DNA of 37,903 nt from Bacillota bacterium (lineage in GTDB: Bacteria; Bacillota; UBA4882; UBA10575), in NCBI GenBank assembly GCA_012727425.1, contig JAAYHQ010000014.1:1-37903 (forward strand), read 5' to 3'. The notes beneath the pieces are model-generated. The model did no database searches. It saw only the letters and a program-made list of their open reading frames with translations, and was not told the origin of the DNA. Positions within the stretch are counted from its first letter, which is position 1. Every line of letters begins with the position of its first letter. Positions 7,573-17,771 of the stretch are shown here, piece by piece. Both the position numbers and the translations under genes were made by a program.

Positions 7573-9423
7573 CTATATTAAACCGGAAAAGGTCGGAAAC
7601 TCTTCCCGGAGTTTCTTGTGGAGTTCATTCAATAACGCTAAATTTTCCTGCAACTTGGATGGAGAAACACCTTCCGCCTCCCCGTCCAAGCTCACCGCCA
7701 CTTCTTGCTGTAAGCGGCGGATCTCGTCGGTCAATTGGCGCTGCCGCAAACGCTTCAGACAACCCTCCACATCAACCGGTAGGGGATTCATCTCGTTTTC
7801 AGCCAGAAGTTCCAGATATAAGGCACGTGTTTCCGGCGGAAAAGCACCGGCCGGCGGCGGCCACGCGCCGGAAAAATCCCCGGCCACCAGTTGGTGGCGT
7901 AAAGCGTCATAATGCGGGTCCGAGAACTTAACCTCTATTAACGTTCTTTTTATTCGCGCAAAATAATCTTTCTCCTGCAAACAGCCACGTAAAAGTTGTC
8001 TTTCCAGTAGTAAAAGTTCTTTTTCCCCCGCCAAAACGGCCGGTGGCTGCTGTGCGGCGGGGGCAATACCATTAGTATGCCGCTGGTTGTGCTTTATATC
8101 CAAACGTTGTTTATTTTTCCTTAAATTGTACAAGTGTATGCGCCATTGGTCGTAAATTGTCGTTTCGGAGACCCCCACCACCGCCGCGGTTTGCTTGAGG
8201 TAGGTTTCCCGCAGGATCCCGTCTTTAACCTGGGTAAGCAGGGAGAAGACCCGCTGGACCGCCCGGGCCTTGCCGGCCGGGGTCGTCACGTCTTCCTTCG
8301 CCAGAATGAACTCCAGTTTGAAGGTGAAAAGGTCTACACTCTCCGCTATGTAGCGCCGAAAACCCGCCGCCCCTTCCTTCCGCAACAGGGAATCGGGGTC
8401 TTCGCCCACCGGCAGACGAACCACACGGACCTGCACCCCTGCTGCCGCCAGGAGATCCAACCCCCGGATCGTCGCCGCTTGACCGGCGGCATCGGCATCG
8501 TAGGCAATAAGGACCCGATCGCTATAACGTTTCAGGAGACGAACTTGTTCCGGGGTCAAAGCCGTCCCGGAAGAGGCAACCACCTCGTCGATCCCCTGTT
8601 GGTGGGCCTGCAGCACATCCATATAGCCCTCAACCACAATCACCTGGCCCCGGCGGCGGATCCCTTCCCGGGCCTCCGCCAGCCCGTAGAGGGAACGGCC
8701 TTTCTGATAGACCAACGTCTCCGGGGAATTGAGATACTTGGGTTGTCCATCCCCTAATAAACGCCCGCCGAAACCAATAATCTGCCCGCGGGGATTGGTG
8801 ATCGGAAAAAGCAACCGGTCGCGAAAGCGGTCATAGAAACCATCGCCTCCGCCGCAGACCAGCCCGGCCTTTTCCGCCTCGGTCAGGGCAATCCCTTTCT
8901 TCCGGAAGAGGCCCACCAGCGCCGTCCATTGGGGCGGCGCGTAGCCAAGGCCAAACTTCTCGGCCGTCGCCCGGGTAATCCCGCGGGCTTCCAGGTAAGC
9001 CACGGCTTTTTCCCCCGTCTTCGTCTGCCAGAGGATTTTCTGGTAAAACGCGGCGGCAAAGGCGTTCAACCGGTAAAGCCGTTCCCGTTCTTCCCGGTGT
9101 TTGCGCCCCGTCGGCGACAATTGGAAAGCCGGCAACTGGATCCCGGCCCGCTCGGCCAAAAAACGAAGGGCCGCCCCGAAAGTCAGGTTTTCAATCCGCA
9201 TGATAAACGTGATGACATCGCCCCCAGCCCCGCAGCCAAAACAGTGGAAAAGCTGTTTTTCCCGGCTCACGGTAAAAGAGGGCGTCTTCTCGCTGTGAAA
9301 GGGACATAAGCCAGTGAAAGAGCGTCCGCGCTGTTTCAGGTTAACATATTCGGAGACCACGGCCACAATATCATTATTCTCTTTCACGTCGCTGATAAGC
9401 TGTTCCTTTGTCAACCGGTCCAT
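7573..9423 (-). CDS. dnaG: DNA primase
   Basis: The 616-residue protein is bacterial DnaG, which makes RNA primers at the replication fork. Residues 40-64 form the CHC2 zinc-binding domain (C40, H43, C61, C64: CPFHSEKTPSF ... HCFGCGAGGD). The catalytic core follows, with YLEARGITRATAEKFGLGYAP and RLLFPITNPRGQIIGFGGR. The TOPRIM part is VIVVEGYMDVLQAHQQGI ... RVLIAYDADAAGQAA, with the acidic E and DxD metal ligands. The C-terminal roughly 170 residues are the helicase-binding domain. The length is normal for Firmicutes. The ATG at 9423 has AGGTGAAG upstream. It lies between the RodZ-like gene and sigA, all on the minus strand. Confidence 0.97.
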   Translation of the reverse strand: MDRLTKEQLISDVKENNDIVAVVSEYVNLKQRGRSFTGLCPFHSEKTPSFTVSREKQLFHCFGCGAGGDVITFIMRIENLTFGAALRFLAERAGIQLPAFQLSPTGRKHREERERLYRLNAFAAAFYQKILWQTKTGEKAVAYLEARGITRATAEKFGLGYAPPQWTALVGLFRKKGIALTEAEKAGLVCGGGDGFYDRFRDRLLFPITNPRGQIIGFGGRLLGDGQPKYLNSPETLVYQKGRSLYGLAEAREGIRRRGQVIVVEGYMDVLQAHQQGIDEVVASSGTALTPEQVRLLKRYSDRVLIAYDADAAGQAATIRGLDLLAAAGVQVRVVRLPVGEDPDSLLRKEGAAGFRRYIAESVDLFTFKLEFILAKEDVTTPAGKARAVQRVFSLLTQVKDGILRETYLKQTAAVVGVSETTIYDQWRIHLYNLRKNKQRLDIKHNQRHTNGIAPAAQQPPAVLAGEKELLLLERQLLRGCLQEKDYFARIKRTLIEVKFSDPHYDALRHQLVAGDFSGAWPPPAGAFPPETRALYLELLAENEMNPLPVDVEGCLKRLRQRQLTDEIRRLQQEVAVSLDGEAEGVSPSKLQENLALLNELHKKLREEFPTFSGLI

Positions 9424-9489
9424 GATTCTTCACCTATTGGCTTATTCGTCCCCTCAAGCCGATCTCCTCTTTATAACAGTAAGTTCCCT

Positions 9490-10350
9490 TTAGTCCACCG
9501 TAAGCACCTTGCTGATCACCTGGCCGGAGGAGCCGAGTTTGCCCAGATCCTGTCCTTCGTAGACCACGCGCAGCCCGCCGGCGTTGCCAATCCGCAAGCT
9601 CACGTCGGTGGTCAACTGCCATTCCCGCCTTTCACCGGGCTGCAAGGTGCCTTCGAAGATGATGGTGCGGGATGGCAACTGGTAAAGGCCGAGCCAAACC
9701 ACCTCGCTGGCTTCAACAACCAGACGTCCTTCGTCGGCCGGCAAAACCGCCGCCGGTGCGGCCGCCGCCGGCACCTCCCCATTCCGTTCGCCGCCGGCGG
9801 CTTGTCCTGTCCGGCCCCGTTCGCCACCGGGTTCCACCACTGCCTCCGCGGCAGTGCCAGCCGCAGCGTTCGCCTCACCAACCGCCACCGGCCGGTGGTC
9901 CGTGGCCGGAACCGGGGCCGGTTTCCGGGCAAAATATTGCCCGACTGCAACCCCGACCACTAAGACCACACCGACACTGGCCATGACTAAGAGGTTGGCT
10001 TTCTTTTGTCCGGGAGCCGTCCAGACCAGGTTTTTCCGTCTCGCCGTCGACCGGAAGGACGGAGCATCTTCCGTACCGGTCTCCGCGGCGGCGTCGTCGG
10101 CCTCTTCCGGGGCCGCTTGTTTTTTCAACGCGTAATACTTGGCCAAGACCTGATCTTCATCCAAACCCACATGTTGGGCGTAGTTGATCAGAAAACCACG
10201 GATATAGACTTCGCCGGGAAGCTTATGAAAATCGCCCGCTTCCATGGCTTCCAACTGCCGGGCCCGAATCTTGGTTGCCATCTGTAGATCAGCCAAGGAT
10301 AGCCCTTTCGCTTCGCGCGCTGCTTTTAACATTGCACCGAGTTCTTTCAC
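9490..10350 (-). CDS. RodZ-like helix-turn-helix membrane protein (DUF4115)
   Basis: The 286-residue protein has the RodZ plan. A cytoplasmic Xre-type HTH at residues 1-70 (GAMLKAAREAKGLSLADLQ ... IRARQLEAMEAGDFHKLPG, VYIRGFLINYAQHVGLD) is followed by a linker. One membrane helix follows at about 118-138 (LLVMASVGVVLVVGVAVG), then a long Ala/Pro/Gly-rich extracytoplasmic linker, and a C-terminal DUF4115 beta domain (LVVEASEVVWLGLYQLP ... GGLRVVYEGQDLG). RodZ links MreB filaments to the envelope and helps set rod shape. The GTG start at 10350 has a perfect AGGAGG eight bases away. It is downstream of spoIIIE/ftsK as in other Firmicutes. No mreB is in the window. Confidence 0.9.
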   Translation of the reverse strand: MKELGAMLKAAREAKGLSLADLQMATKIRARQLEAMEAGDFHKLPGEVYIRGFLINYAQHVGLDEDQVLAKYYALKKQAAPEEADDAAAETGTEDAPSFRSTARRKNLVWTAPGQKKANLLVMASVGVVLVVGVAVGQYFARKPAPVPATDHRPVAVGEANAAAGTAAEAVVEPGGERGRTGQAAGGERNGEVPAAAAPAAVLPADEGRLVVEASEVVWLGLYQLPSRTIIFEGTLQPGERREWQLTTDVSLRIGNAGGLRVVYEGQDLGKLGSSGQVISKVLTVD

Positions 10351-10451
10351 TGATGGTCCCTCCTAAGCAAAGCGCCTGCTAAATAGGTCTTATTGTTGCA
10401 AAGAATTCGCTGAGCCGGCCGCAACTCCTCCTGCAAAATAAAGTCAACCGC

Positions 10452-12626
10452 TCAGGCGTCGGTCCTGCGCAACTCTTCCAACTGGCGGCGGTTGAGCAGC
10501 ACGGTCCGGGGCTTACTTCCTTCGTGGGGGCCAACAAAGCCTTTCTCCTCCATAATATCGATCAAACGGGCCGCCCGGGTATAACCGATCCGGAAGCGGC
10601 GTTGTAACGAGGAAGCGGAAGCCTGCTCTTGATCGACTACAAACTGGACCGCATCCCAAAACAGGTCATCCTCTTCCGCCGCCAGTTCGCCCCGGTTCTC
10701 CGACGCCGGGGGATTGGTCAACGCCTCCACATACTCGGGGGTGCCTTGCTGCCGCCAATGGTCGGTGACCATTTTAATCTCTTCATCCAGGACTAAAGCG
10801 CCTTGCAGACGGATGGGTTTTAACGCCCCCACCGGTGCAAAGAGCATATCGCCCCGGCCTAAAAGCTGTTCGGCGCCGGCGCTGTCCAAAATCGTTCGCG
10901 AGTCCACCTGCGACGAAACGGCAAAGGCAATCCGCGACGGAATATTCGCTTTAATTAAACCGGTGATCACATCCACCGAGGGCCGCTGGGTGGCCACCAC
11001 CAGGTGAATCCCGGTCGCCCGCGCCATCTGGGCCAGGCGGCAGATGGCGTCCTCCACGTCAACCGGTGCCACCATCATCAGGTCGGCCAATTCATCAATG
11101 ACCACAACCATATAGGGCATGGGAAGCTCATCGGCCTTCATCGCCCGGTTGTAGCGGACAATATCGCGCACCCCTTTTTGCGCAAAAGCTTTGTACCGCT
11201 CCTCCATCTCCATCGTAACCGCTTTGAGCACCGCGGCCGCCTTTTTCGCCTCGGTAACCACGGGAGCGGCCAGATGCGGGATGCCGTCGTAAACCGACAA
11301 CTCCACCCGTTTCGGGTCGATCAACACCAGTTTTACCTCCACCGGCGAGGCCCGGTACAAGAGGGAAAGCAGAATGGCGTTAAGACAGACGCTTTTTCCG
11401 GAACCGGTCGCCCCGGCAATTAACAGGTGGGGCATGCGGTCCAGATTGGCCACACTGGGTTCGCCCGTGATGTCGACCCCCAGGGCGATCCCTAATTTTC
11501 CGGCACTCCAAAAGGCGCGGGACGCAATGACTTCCCGGAGCGTAACCGGCCGTGCTTCCTGGTTGGGGACTTCGATCCCGACCGCCGATTTGCCGGGAAT
11601 CGGCGCCTCAATCCTTAAACCCCGCGCCGCCAGGGCCAAAGCCAAGTCGTTGGCCAGATTCACAATCCGGCTCACTTTGACGCCCGGTGCCGGCTGGATT
11701 TCGTAGCGGGTAATGACCGGACCCTGATGGACCGCGGTGACCTGCGCCTGCACGCCAAAGGAAGCAAGGGTCGCCTCCAGTTGGTCCGATTGGTCCAATA
11801 GTTTCAGATTACGCCGGGAGCGGGGCGGCAGTTGCAAAAGGTCCAGGGCCGGTAATTGATAAGGACCCAACTGCCGGCTGCTTTTTACCGTCATCAACGC
11901 CGGGGCCTCCTGTGCGGGCTGCTCCTTGCGACGCCGGGGTTTCCTCCGTTGCTCCTCCGTTTTTGCCCGCAACGCCCGCGGCGGGACGGCCGCTTTTTCT
12001 TCCGCCGCCGCCGAAACCTGCTCATAATGGAGACGAGCCGGAGTGCGCGGCCGCCGCAAAACCCGGAGCAACTTGCGACCGATCCGGCTGGTGAGGTCGG
12101 CTAAAAACTGGAGCAAAGGACGGTCAAGCACTAGAATAACCGCGATTAACAGCAATAAACTTAAGACCACCATCGTCCCCAGGACGGAGAAGATCCGGTT
12201 TAAACTGTACAAAATGACACTGGCCACCGCACCGCCGCCTTCTTGGTAAGCGGGAGACAGCGGTGCCATGGGCACCCCGACCGTCAGCAGATGGATCAGA
12301 AGGATTCCCCAGAAACAACCGATAATAACCCCCACATAACGGTAGGTTAAGGAAAATTTACGGTGATTTTTCAGTAATTGCCAGCCCAAGGCGGCAAAAA
12401 GGACCGGTAAAAGGAAGGAACCCTTCTTGCCGGTGACGGTATACAAAACCCGGCGGACCGCTTCCCCGAAGCTCCCTGTCTCTTTCATCTGTAAAGACAG
12501 AAAAAGCAGGACGGCCAGGCCTAAATAGACCACGCCCAAGATCTCCGTTTTTAACTCTTTCTGCCGGTCACAAGGCTCCGGACTGTGCTCGGTCCGGGGC
12601 GTTCGCCCGCTCTGTCTTTTCGCCAT
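10452..12626 (-). CDS. FtsK/SpoIIIE family DNA translocase
   Basis: This hexameric ATP-driven DNA pump moves chromosomes through division or sporulation septa. The 724 residues contain four N-terminal membrane helices ([67 protein letters not shown]). A basic linker and the alpha/beta motor follow, with Walker A GATGSGKS and Walker [13 protein letters not shown]. The C-terminal winged-helix gamma domain ([29 protein letters not shown]) reads polarity signals on DNA. The start at 12626 is preferred because MAKRQSG follows GGAGGAG. Longer in-frame readings only run into the upstream transporter gene, whose stop is two bases away. Linkage to tepA and ylzJ favours the SpoIIIE name over FtsK, but sequence alone does not settle it. 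Confidence 0.93.
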   Translation of the reverse strand: MAKRQSGRTPRTEHSPEPCDRQKELKTEILGVVYLGLAVLLFLSLQMKETGSFGEAVRRVLYTVTGKKGSFLLPVLFAALGWQLLKNHRKFSLTYRYVGVIIGCFWGILLIHLLTVGVPMAPLSPAYQEGGGAVASVILYSLNRIFSVLGTMVVLSLLLLIAVILVLDRPLLQFLADLTSRIGRKLLRVLRRPRTPARLHYEQVSAAAEEKAAVPPRALRAKTEEQRRKPRRRKEQPAQEAPALMTVKSSRQLGPYQLPALDLLQLPPRSRRNLKLLDQSDQLEATLASFGVQAQVTAVHQGPVITRYEIQPAPGVKVSRIVNLANDLALALAARGLRIEAPIPGKSAVGIEVPNQEARPVTLREVIASRAFWSAGKLGIALGVDITGEPSVANLDRMPHLLIAGATGSGKSVCLNAILLSLLYRASPVEVKLVLIDPKRVELSVYDGIPHLAAPVVTEAKKAAAVLKAVTMEMEERYKAFAQKGVRDIVRYNRAMKADELPMPYMVVVIDELADLMMVAPVDVEDAICRLAQMARATGIHLVVATQRPSVDVITGLIKANIPSRIAFAVSSQVDSRTILDSAGAEQLLGRGDMLFAPVGALKPIRLQGALVLDEEIKMVTDHWRQQGTPEYVEALTNPPASENRGELAAEEDDLFWDAVQFVVDQEQASASSLQRRFRIGYTRAARLIDIMEEKGFVGPHEGSKPRTVLLNRRQLEELRRTDA

Positions 12627-12628
12627 CC

Positions 12629-14368
12629 TCAGATCAGCTCCTCCTTCCCCACCAACGTAACCTCCGCGATATTGGCGGCATGATCCGCCACCCGCTCCAA
12701 GCTGGCCAGCAGCTCCAGATAGATAATGCCCGAACCGGGCCAGCACCGTCCTTGGTTGAGCCGGTTGATGTGGTTCTGGCGCATCTCTTCTTGCAGTTTG
12801 TCGATGGCGATCTCCCGCTCCAACACTTGCCGCGCCAGGAGCGGATCGTCTTCTTCCAGTGCAATCAAGGCTTTCTTGCAAATATCCAATACTTTATCGT
12901 AAAGCAGTCCGATCTCATCCATCGCCACCTGCGAAAAGGGCAGTTTTTCTTCCACCTTCGCCTCGGCAAACTCACCGATGTGCTCCGCATGGTCCGCAAT
13001 GCGTTCCACATCATTAATCACGTGAATTAAACCGGCCAAATACCGGGATTGGGGGGCCGTCAGGATGTTCTTCGAAAGTAACGTAGAAAGATAGATGGTG
13101 ATCTGCCGGCGTTTTTCATCAACAATCTCCTCTTTTTTGGCAATATCTTTAATGGCGGAAGATTGGCCTTTGAAAAAGGCGATCCGGGCGAAATAAAGCA
13201 TATCAATGGCGATCTGCGCGGTCCGCATGATCTCTTTGGCCGCCCCCCGCAAAGCCAATCCCGGCATCAGATAAAACCGTTCGTTCAAGTACTCCTGCTC
13301 CGTGCTGTCTTCCTCCTGCGGCCGCCAGAACCCGGTCACCCGTTCACCCAGGAACCGGGCGACTGGGCCGGTCAGGGGTAACCAGATCAGGACCATCACC
13401 AAATTGAATAAGGTGTGGGCCATCGCCACCTCCTTCGTCAGCAACCGGGCCCCGGTCGTAACCGAACTGACCGGAAAAGAAGAAAAAGCCAGATTATTAC
13501 CGGTAGCAAACAGACTCCAAAGCTGGAGAGTCGCCCAACTGGCAACCCGCGCCACAGGGGTGCGGAAAAGAAGGAGGCCCATCGTTGTTGTCCCCATGAT
13601 CAACCAATGGGCCCAGACGGCTCTTTTCGCTAAAAGATTACTTTTTAGCGCCGTGACCGTCGCCATCACCCCGATGCCTAAACCCGTTCCCAGTAAAAAG
13701 GGGAGCACCTCGGGTAAAGACAGGAGAAGGTTCTCCTGTCCACCTAAAGCCCCCTGCCGGAGAAAGGCTTGTAATATTCCGATGGCAGCGATGTTGTTCT
13801 GCAACAGGGCCGTAGTAAGAAAACCCAGTAAATAACCGTATAAAGGCGTTAACCGGATTTGCGTCAGCGTCGCCGGCAACAACCAGTGGTCAAGGACCGG
13901 TTGCATGGCGGCCGTCAAAGTATTTAAACCGATAAAAACCAAACCAAAACCGAGCGTGGTAAACCCAAGATACTGGATATGGTGTCTCTTCCCAAAGGCA
14001 TACAACAAAAAGCCCAGGCCAACGGCAAGATAGGCGTAACTGCCGATCTGAAATGATGTTAAGTGGACCAGCAAGGTCGCCCCGAGGTTAATCCCGAGCA
14101 TGACACAGATCCCTTGTTGCAGGTGGATCAACCGTGACCCTAAAAGTCCAATCAGCAAAACCGTCGCCGCTCCTGTCTTCTGCAGGATCAGCGTCATTAA
14201 AAAACCGGTCCCCATGGCGACCAACGGGTGGTTGGTCTTTTCCATAAACCGGTATATTTTCCCACCCGCGATATTCTGAAAACCGATGCCCATCAGCGCA
14301 AAACCCAGTAAAAAAAGACCAAGACCCCCGGCCAAGCCAAAAATAATCTCCTGCATCACGCCTGCCAT
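12629..14368 (-). CDS. Na/Pi-cotransporter-like membrane protein with PhoU-like domain
   Basis: The 579-residue protein has the NptA/YjbB layout. Two inverted membrane repeats (about residues 1-290) are followed by a cytoplasmic PhoU-like helical region (about 370-560: [21 protein letters not shown] ... [21 protein letters not shown] ... [16 protein letters not shown]). Family members move sodium with phosphate. The usual QSSS signature in each repeat is replaced by QKTGAAT (after LMTLIL) and QNNIAAI (after TTALL), so the ion or substrate may differ. The start at 14368 has AGGAGG five bases upstream; a longer reading from 14425 lacks one. It is inserted between ylzJ and the translocase gene, a position where Bacillus has no transporter, and is two bases from the latter. 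Confidence 0.85.
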   Translation of the reverse strand: MAGVMQEIIFGLAGGLGLFLLGFALMGIGFQNIAGGKIYRFMEKTNHPLVAMGTGFLMTLILQKTGAATVLLIGLLGSRLIHLQQGICVMLGINLGATLLVHLTSFQIGSYAYLAVGLGFLLYAFGKRHHIQYLGFTTLGFGLVFIGLNTLTAAMQPVLDHWLLPATLTQIRLTPLYGYLLGFLTTALLQNNIAAIGILQAFLRQGALGGQENLLLSLPEVLPFLLGTGLGIGVMATVTALKSNLLAKRAVWAHWLIMGTTTMGLLLFRTPVARVASWATLQLWSLFATGNNLAFSSFPVSSVTTGARLLTKEVAMAHTLFNLVMVLIWLPLTGPVARFLGERVTGFWRPQEEDSTEQEYLNERFYLMPGLALRGAAKEIMRTAQIAIDMLYFARIAFFKGQSSAIKDIAKKEEIVDEKRRQITIYLSTLLSKNILTAPQSRYLAGLIHVINDVERIADHAEHIGEFAEAKVEEKLPFSQVAMDEIGLLYDKVLDICKKALIALEEDDPLLARQVLEREIAIDKLQEEMRQNHINRLNQGRCWPGSGIIYLELLASLERVADHAANIAEVTLVGKEELI

Positions 14369-14459
14369 TTTGCCTCCTATGCACAGTCGGATCCTTTTAG
14401 CATTATTTCGTTTCCACTGGCGCATTCTCCTCCCCTTGACCGGACCTGATCTTAAAGAA

Positions 14460-14482
14460 AAAACCTCTCTTTAAGAGGTTTT
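14460..14482 (-). terminator. Intrinsic terminator after the tepA-ylzJ pair
   Basis: AAAACCTCT and AGAGGTTTT form a 9-bp stem with a 5-base loop. On the minus strand it is followed by TTTTTT. It lies 14 bases after the ylzJ stop, so the transporter and translocase genes probably need their own promoter or partial readthrough. Confidence 0.8.
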
Positions 14483-14495
14483 AAGCGGTTTTTAA

Positions 14496-14705
14496 CTAAA
14501 CAATTACATTTCCCGGCGTCCAACGGGGATCCAAATAATCGGCCGGGTCGGTACTGAGCAAACGGGCAATCACCTGTTCGCCCCGGCTATTAACAGTCAC
14601 CAACACTTTTCTCCCCTCAATCTCCAACTCCCGCCACGGTTCCAGTTCTTCCGCCCCTTCCTCCTCAAGGACCATCGCTAACGGGTAGATTGAATAAAAA
14701 AGCAT
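14496..14705 (-). CDS. ylzJ: YlzJ-like protein
   Basis: This 69-residue protein matches the small YlzJ-like family. It starts MLFYSIYPLAMVLEEE, has a central EIEGRKVLVTVN, and ends in the family signature DPADYLDPRWTPGNVI. In Bacillus subtilis ylzJ lies between tepA and spoIIIE, the same order as here apart from the inserted transporter gene. Its function is unknown. It follows tepA by about 15 bases. Confidence 0.85.
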   Translation of the reverse strand: MLFYSIYPLAMVLEEEGAEELEPWRELEIEGRKVLVTVNSRGEQVIARLLSTDPADYLDPRWTPGNVIV

Positions 14706-14720
14706 TGCTTCACCTCATTT

Positions 14721-15521
14721 TCACCCGTCTTCCCTTTGCTGAACCAACTCCCGGAGTTTGCGCAGGGACTGTTTCAGACCCCCGATCTCATTGATTAAAC
14801 CGGCACTGACCGCATCCTTCCCCACCAGCACCGAACCGACATCGCGTACCAGATCGCCGGTACGAAACATCAACTCCCGGAACTTGTCTTCCGTAATCGC
14901 CGAATGACTGGTGACAAACTTAATGACCCGGTCCTGCATTTTTTCCAGATACTCATAGGTTTGGGGGACGCCGATCACCATTCCGGTCAGCCGGATCGGG
15001 TGGATCGTCATGGTGGCGGTCTCGGCAATAAAGGAATAATCGGCCGCCACCGCAATCGGCACGCCGATAGAATGCCCCCCACCCAGAACCAAAGAGACCG
15101 TCGGTTTGGAGAGGCTCTCCAGCATTTCGGCGATGGCCAGCCCGGCTTCCACATCACCGCCGACGGTGTTCAAGATCACCAGTAACCCTTTGATCCGTTC
15201 ATTCTGTTCAATCGCCACCAACTGCGGAATGATGTGCTCATACTTGGTCGTCTTGTTTTTCGGCGGCAGGACCATGTGGCCTTCAATCTGGCCGATAATC
15301 ACCATGGTATGGAGATCGGTCCCCGCGGCCGGTGGCGGCGGCATTTGCCCCAACTGTTTCAGACTCTGCAACGCCAACCGCTGGCGGCGGGGTGCACTCG
15401 GCTTCGGCTCTTCCCCTTCCGGGTCCGCTTCATCCGGCGGCGGAGTGGCTTCGCTATTTTGGTATAAAGGGCGCCAGGCCCCGTTATCCCGCTCCCAGCT
15501 TGCTCGGATCTTATCCTTCAA
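14721..15521 (-). CDS. tepA: ClpP-class serine protease TepA (translocation-enhancing protein)
   Basis: The 266-residue protein has a variable proline/glutamate-rich N-terminus (about 1-75) and a ClpP/crotonase-like domain. The domain includes [36 protein letters not shown], the nucleophile Ser in [11 protein letters not shown], and the His in [10 protein letters not shown]. The C-terminal [31 protein letters not shown] includes the candidate Asp. TepA degrades signal peptides or aids protein secretion in Bacillus and has been linked to spore maturation. The start is a TTG at 15521 with GGGGGG five bases upstream; the open frame continues upstream without any plausible start. A long acidic-proline linker is unusual but sits outside the catalytic core. 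Confidence 0.88.
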   Translation of the reverse strand: MKDKIRASWERDNGAWRPLYQNSEATPPPDEADPEGEEPKPSAPRRQRLALQSLKQLGQMPPPPAAGTDLHTMVIIGQIEGHMVLPPKNKTTKYEHIIPQLVAIEQNERIKGLLVILNTVGGDVEAGLAIAEMLESLSKPTVSLVLGGGHSIGVPIAVAADYSFIAETATMTIHPIRLTGMVIGVPQTYEYLEKMQDRVIKFVTSHSAITEDKFRELMFRTGDLVRDVGSVLVGKDAVSAGLINEIGGLKQSLRKLRELVQQREDG

Positions 15522-15850
15522 AATATCCCCCCTGTCCTTCGCCTCCCGTTTGTCTCCCCCTATTATTTGCTTTGGACAGGAAAATAATACTGTAATACTG
15601 TTTTTTACCGCACCGCCCGCTGTACGGTCAGGGACACCGGCCGTGCCCTCTGCATATGATAAAAAGCAAAATACTTCACCCCACCTATTGCTTGTGCTGG
15701 TCGCGCCCATGCTTTGCCCTCCGCCGCTATGCGCGCGGAGCATACCGCTTGGCAACAATTCGGCGAAGAAAACAGCCCTCGATTCTCAGTGCTTACTCCA
15801 CCCCGGCCAGTATGAGCAACTACGCAAAAACCAGGAAAGCAGGGTTAGCC
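15522..15850. other. Divergent intergenic region between tepA and the glycan cluster
   Basis: These 329 bases separate the minus-strand tepA gene from the plus-strand nucleotidyltransferase gene. No coding sequence with a ribosome binding site is apparent. An 8-base direct repeat, TAATACTGTAATACTG (about 15583-15598), sits about 65 bases upstream of tepA. Promoters for both directions are expected here, but none is close enough to consensus to call. Confidence 0.6.
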
Positions 15851-16903
15851 TTGAAAGCACTTCTTCTTTGTGGCGGATCAGGGACACGCCTCCGCCCCTT
15901 CACCCACACACAACCAAAAGCGCTCCTTCCCCTCGCCCACCAGCCAATTTTATTTCACATCCTCAACACCCTGGCGGCTACCACCATCCGTGAGGTTGTG
16001 ATCATCATTGGGCCCAACGGAAAGCCCATTGTGGAACTGCTGCGCAAAACCAACCCGTGGGGTTTTGATTTCACCTTCGTTGACCAACCCATACCGTTGG
16101 GCCTGGCCCATACCGTCTTGCTCGCCCGGGAAGCACTGGGCAACGCCCCGTTCCTGATGCACCTGGGCGACAATATCTTGGACGAACCGCTGCGCCCGTT
16201 GGTCAACCGGTTCGTATGCGAAAAACCCGATGCGCTCCTCCTCTTAAGGCGGGTCAAAAACCCCCGCCACTTCGGGGTCGCCCGGGTTGACGGTAAAAAC
16301 GTTGTCCAAGTGGAAGAAAAACCGCGCGCGCCCCAGAGCAACCTGGCGCTGGTCGGTGTGTACTTGTTCTCCCCCGCCATCCACCAGGCCGTCCGGGCCA
16401 TTAGCCCTTCCCCCCGCGGCGAACTAGAGATCACCGATGCGATCCAACAACTGATCACCGAAGGTAAAGACGTTACCCACCACCTCCTCTCGGGATGGTG
16501 GAAGGATACGGGTACCGTAACCGATCTACTCGCCGCCAACCAATACTTAATGAAGAAACTGACGCCGACCGTCGCCGGCGAAGTGAAAAAGTCCACGGTC
16601 AAAGGGGTGCTGAGAGTGGCGGAAGGAGCGACGCTAAAAAACTGCCAGGTGAGAGGCCCCGTCACCATCGGGGCCGGCTGCCGGATCAGCGGTTCGACGC
16701 TCGGTCCTTATCTGGCGGTGGGCGACGGAGCCGAAATTACCGACTGTCACCTCAGCCACACGCTGGTGTTCGCCGGCGCTCAACTGAAGGGGGCAACGCT
16801 CTGTAACAGCATCATCGGAGAACGGGTTCGCATCCAAGGCCAGCAAAAAACGGCAACCGCCCGTTCGTTGCTGGTCGGGGCCGATGCCGTCCTGGAGCTT
16901 TAG
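15851..16903 (+). CDS. Glucose-1-phosphate thymidylyltransferase-like nucleotidyltransferase (RmlA long form)
   Basis: The 350-residue enzyme makes an NDP-sugar from a sugar-1-phosphate and an NTP. The N-terminal Rossmann-like domain starts with LLLCGGSGTRLRPFTHTQPK (residues 5-23, nucleotide binding) and has a metal-binding HLGDN (104-108), VEEKP and WWKDTGT. From about residue 250 a left-handed beta-helix follows, with repeats such as GATLKNCQVRGPVTIGAGC. This layout is the long RmlA/StrD type; UDP or GDP use cannot be excluded. The start is TTG at 15851, giving MKALLLCGG; the frame runs further upstream without similarity to the family. No rmlB, rmlC or rmlD is in the window, so the product sugar is uncertain. 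It opens the surface-glycan region. Confidence 0.87.
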   Translation: MKALLLCGGSGTRLRPFTHTQPKALLPLAHQPILFHILNTLAATTIREVVIIIGPNGKPIVELLRKTNPWGFDFTFVDQPIPLGLAHTVLLAREALGNAPFLMHLGDNILDEPLRPLVNRFVCEKPDALLLLRRVKNPRHFGVARVDGKNVVQVEEKPRAPQSNLALVGVYLFSPAIHQAVRAISPSPRGELEITDAIQQLITEGKDVTHHLLSGWWKDTGTVTDLLAANQYLMKKLTPTVAGEVKKSTVKGVLRVAEGATLKNCQVRGPVTIGAGCRISGSTLGPYLAVGDGAEITDCHLSHTLVFAGAQLKGATLCNSIIGERVRIQGQQKTATARSLLVGADAVLEL

Positions 16904-16982
16904 CCCGGCCGGCAAGGCGGCCTCACGTTGACCGGTCACAATTGGTACAAAATCCCCGGTCCGAAAGGGAAAGGAGGAAGCG

Positions 16983-17771
16983 ATGACCGCGACGGTTGAT
17001 CTGGTCGTCGTCAATTTCAACACCAAAAAACTGCTGGCCGCTTGTTTAGACAGCCTCCGCCGGTTCAGCGGCCCCCCGGGCACTTACCGTCTTTGGGTGG
17101 TGGATAACGCCAGCACCGACGGGAGTGTCGACTTCATCCGCAGTTTACCCTGGGTAACGGGACTTTTCAACCGCGAAAACCGGGGATACGCCACCGCCTG
17201 TAACCAGGGGATCAAGGCCGGAAACGCCCCGTACATCTTTATTCTCAACAGCGATACTATAGTAACGGCGGGCTGGCTCCCCCCGCTGATTGCGGCCTTG
17301 CAAGACCCGGAGGTGGCGGTGGTCGGGCCCCGTCTGGTCAGCCCCGCCGGTTATCTGGTTGGCGCCGGTGTGGTCGGCGAGGAATCCGCGCCCCGGATCC
17401 GTGGTTGGGGCGTCCCCGACGATCCCGCCCTTTTTGCCGAACCCACCGTCTGCCTTAGCCTCTGCGGCGCCTGCCTGGGCCTGAAAAGAGCACTCCTGCC
17501 GGAACTGGGTTATTTTGACGAAAACTACTTCCATTATTTCGAGGAGACCGACTATTGTTACAACGCCCGCCGCCATGGGTACAAAGTCCTCTACGTCCCC
17601 ACCAGCCGCGTCATCCATCTGGTCAACGGCAGCTGTCGCAACCGGCGGCGCTTACAAGCCTATTTTCGCCAAAGCAAAGCTTATTTCGACCGCAAATGGC
17701 AGACCGGGGAGGGAAAACATGAACGACCTGAAAAAACCGCGGTTGCTGGCGATGATGGCCGTCCGGAATGA
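16983..17771 (+). CDS. Glycosyltransferase family 2 (rhamnosyltransferase-like)
   Basis: The 262-residue GT-A fold enzyme shows VDLVVVNFNT, VVDNASTDGS, NRENRGYATACNQGI, the metal-binding FILNSDT (DxD position) and the acceptor-site FDENYFHYFEETDYCYNARRHG. The pattern is the WbbL-like branch that adds sugars, often rhamnose, to cell-surface glycans from NDP-sugars in the cytoplasm. The start has AAAGGAGG nine bases before ATG. The last 53 bases overlap the next glycosyltransferase in another frame, and the C-terminal roughly 18 residues in that overlap look unconserved (EGKHERPEKTAVAGDDG). Confidence 0.88.
   Translation: MTATVDLVVVNFNTKKLLAACLDSLRRFSGPPGTYRLWVVDNASTDGSVDFIRSLPWVTGLFNRENRGYATACNQGIKAGNAPYIFILNSDTIVTAGWLPPLIAALQDPEVAVVGPRLVSPAGYLVGAGVVGEESAPRIRGWGVPDDPALFAEPTVCLSLCGACLGLKRALLPELGYFDENYFHYFEETDYCYNARRHGYKVLYVPTSRVIHLVNGSCRNRRRLQAYFRQSKAYFDRKWQTGEGKHERPEKTAVAGDDGRPE

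Noticed and set aside
10351-10451. Orphan CAGGAGGAG ribosome-like site between the translocase and RodZ genes
   Set aside because: No start codon at proper distance opens a frame of useful length.
12627-12881. N-terminal extension of the FtsK/SpoIIIE frame
   Set aside because: The 85 extra codons lie fully inside the upstream transporter gene, and MAKRQSG at 12626 has its own ribosome site.
15522-15758. N-terminal extension of the TepA frame
   Set aside because: It has no similarity to TepA and no ribosome site; the TTG at 15521 has a strong one.
15656-15850. N-terminal extension of the nucleotidyltransferase frame
   Set aside because: The 65 extra codons have no family counterpart; the protein naturally begins MKALLLCGG at 15851.
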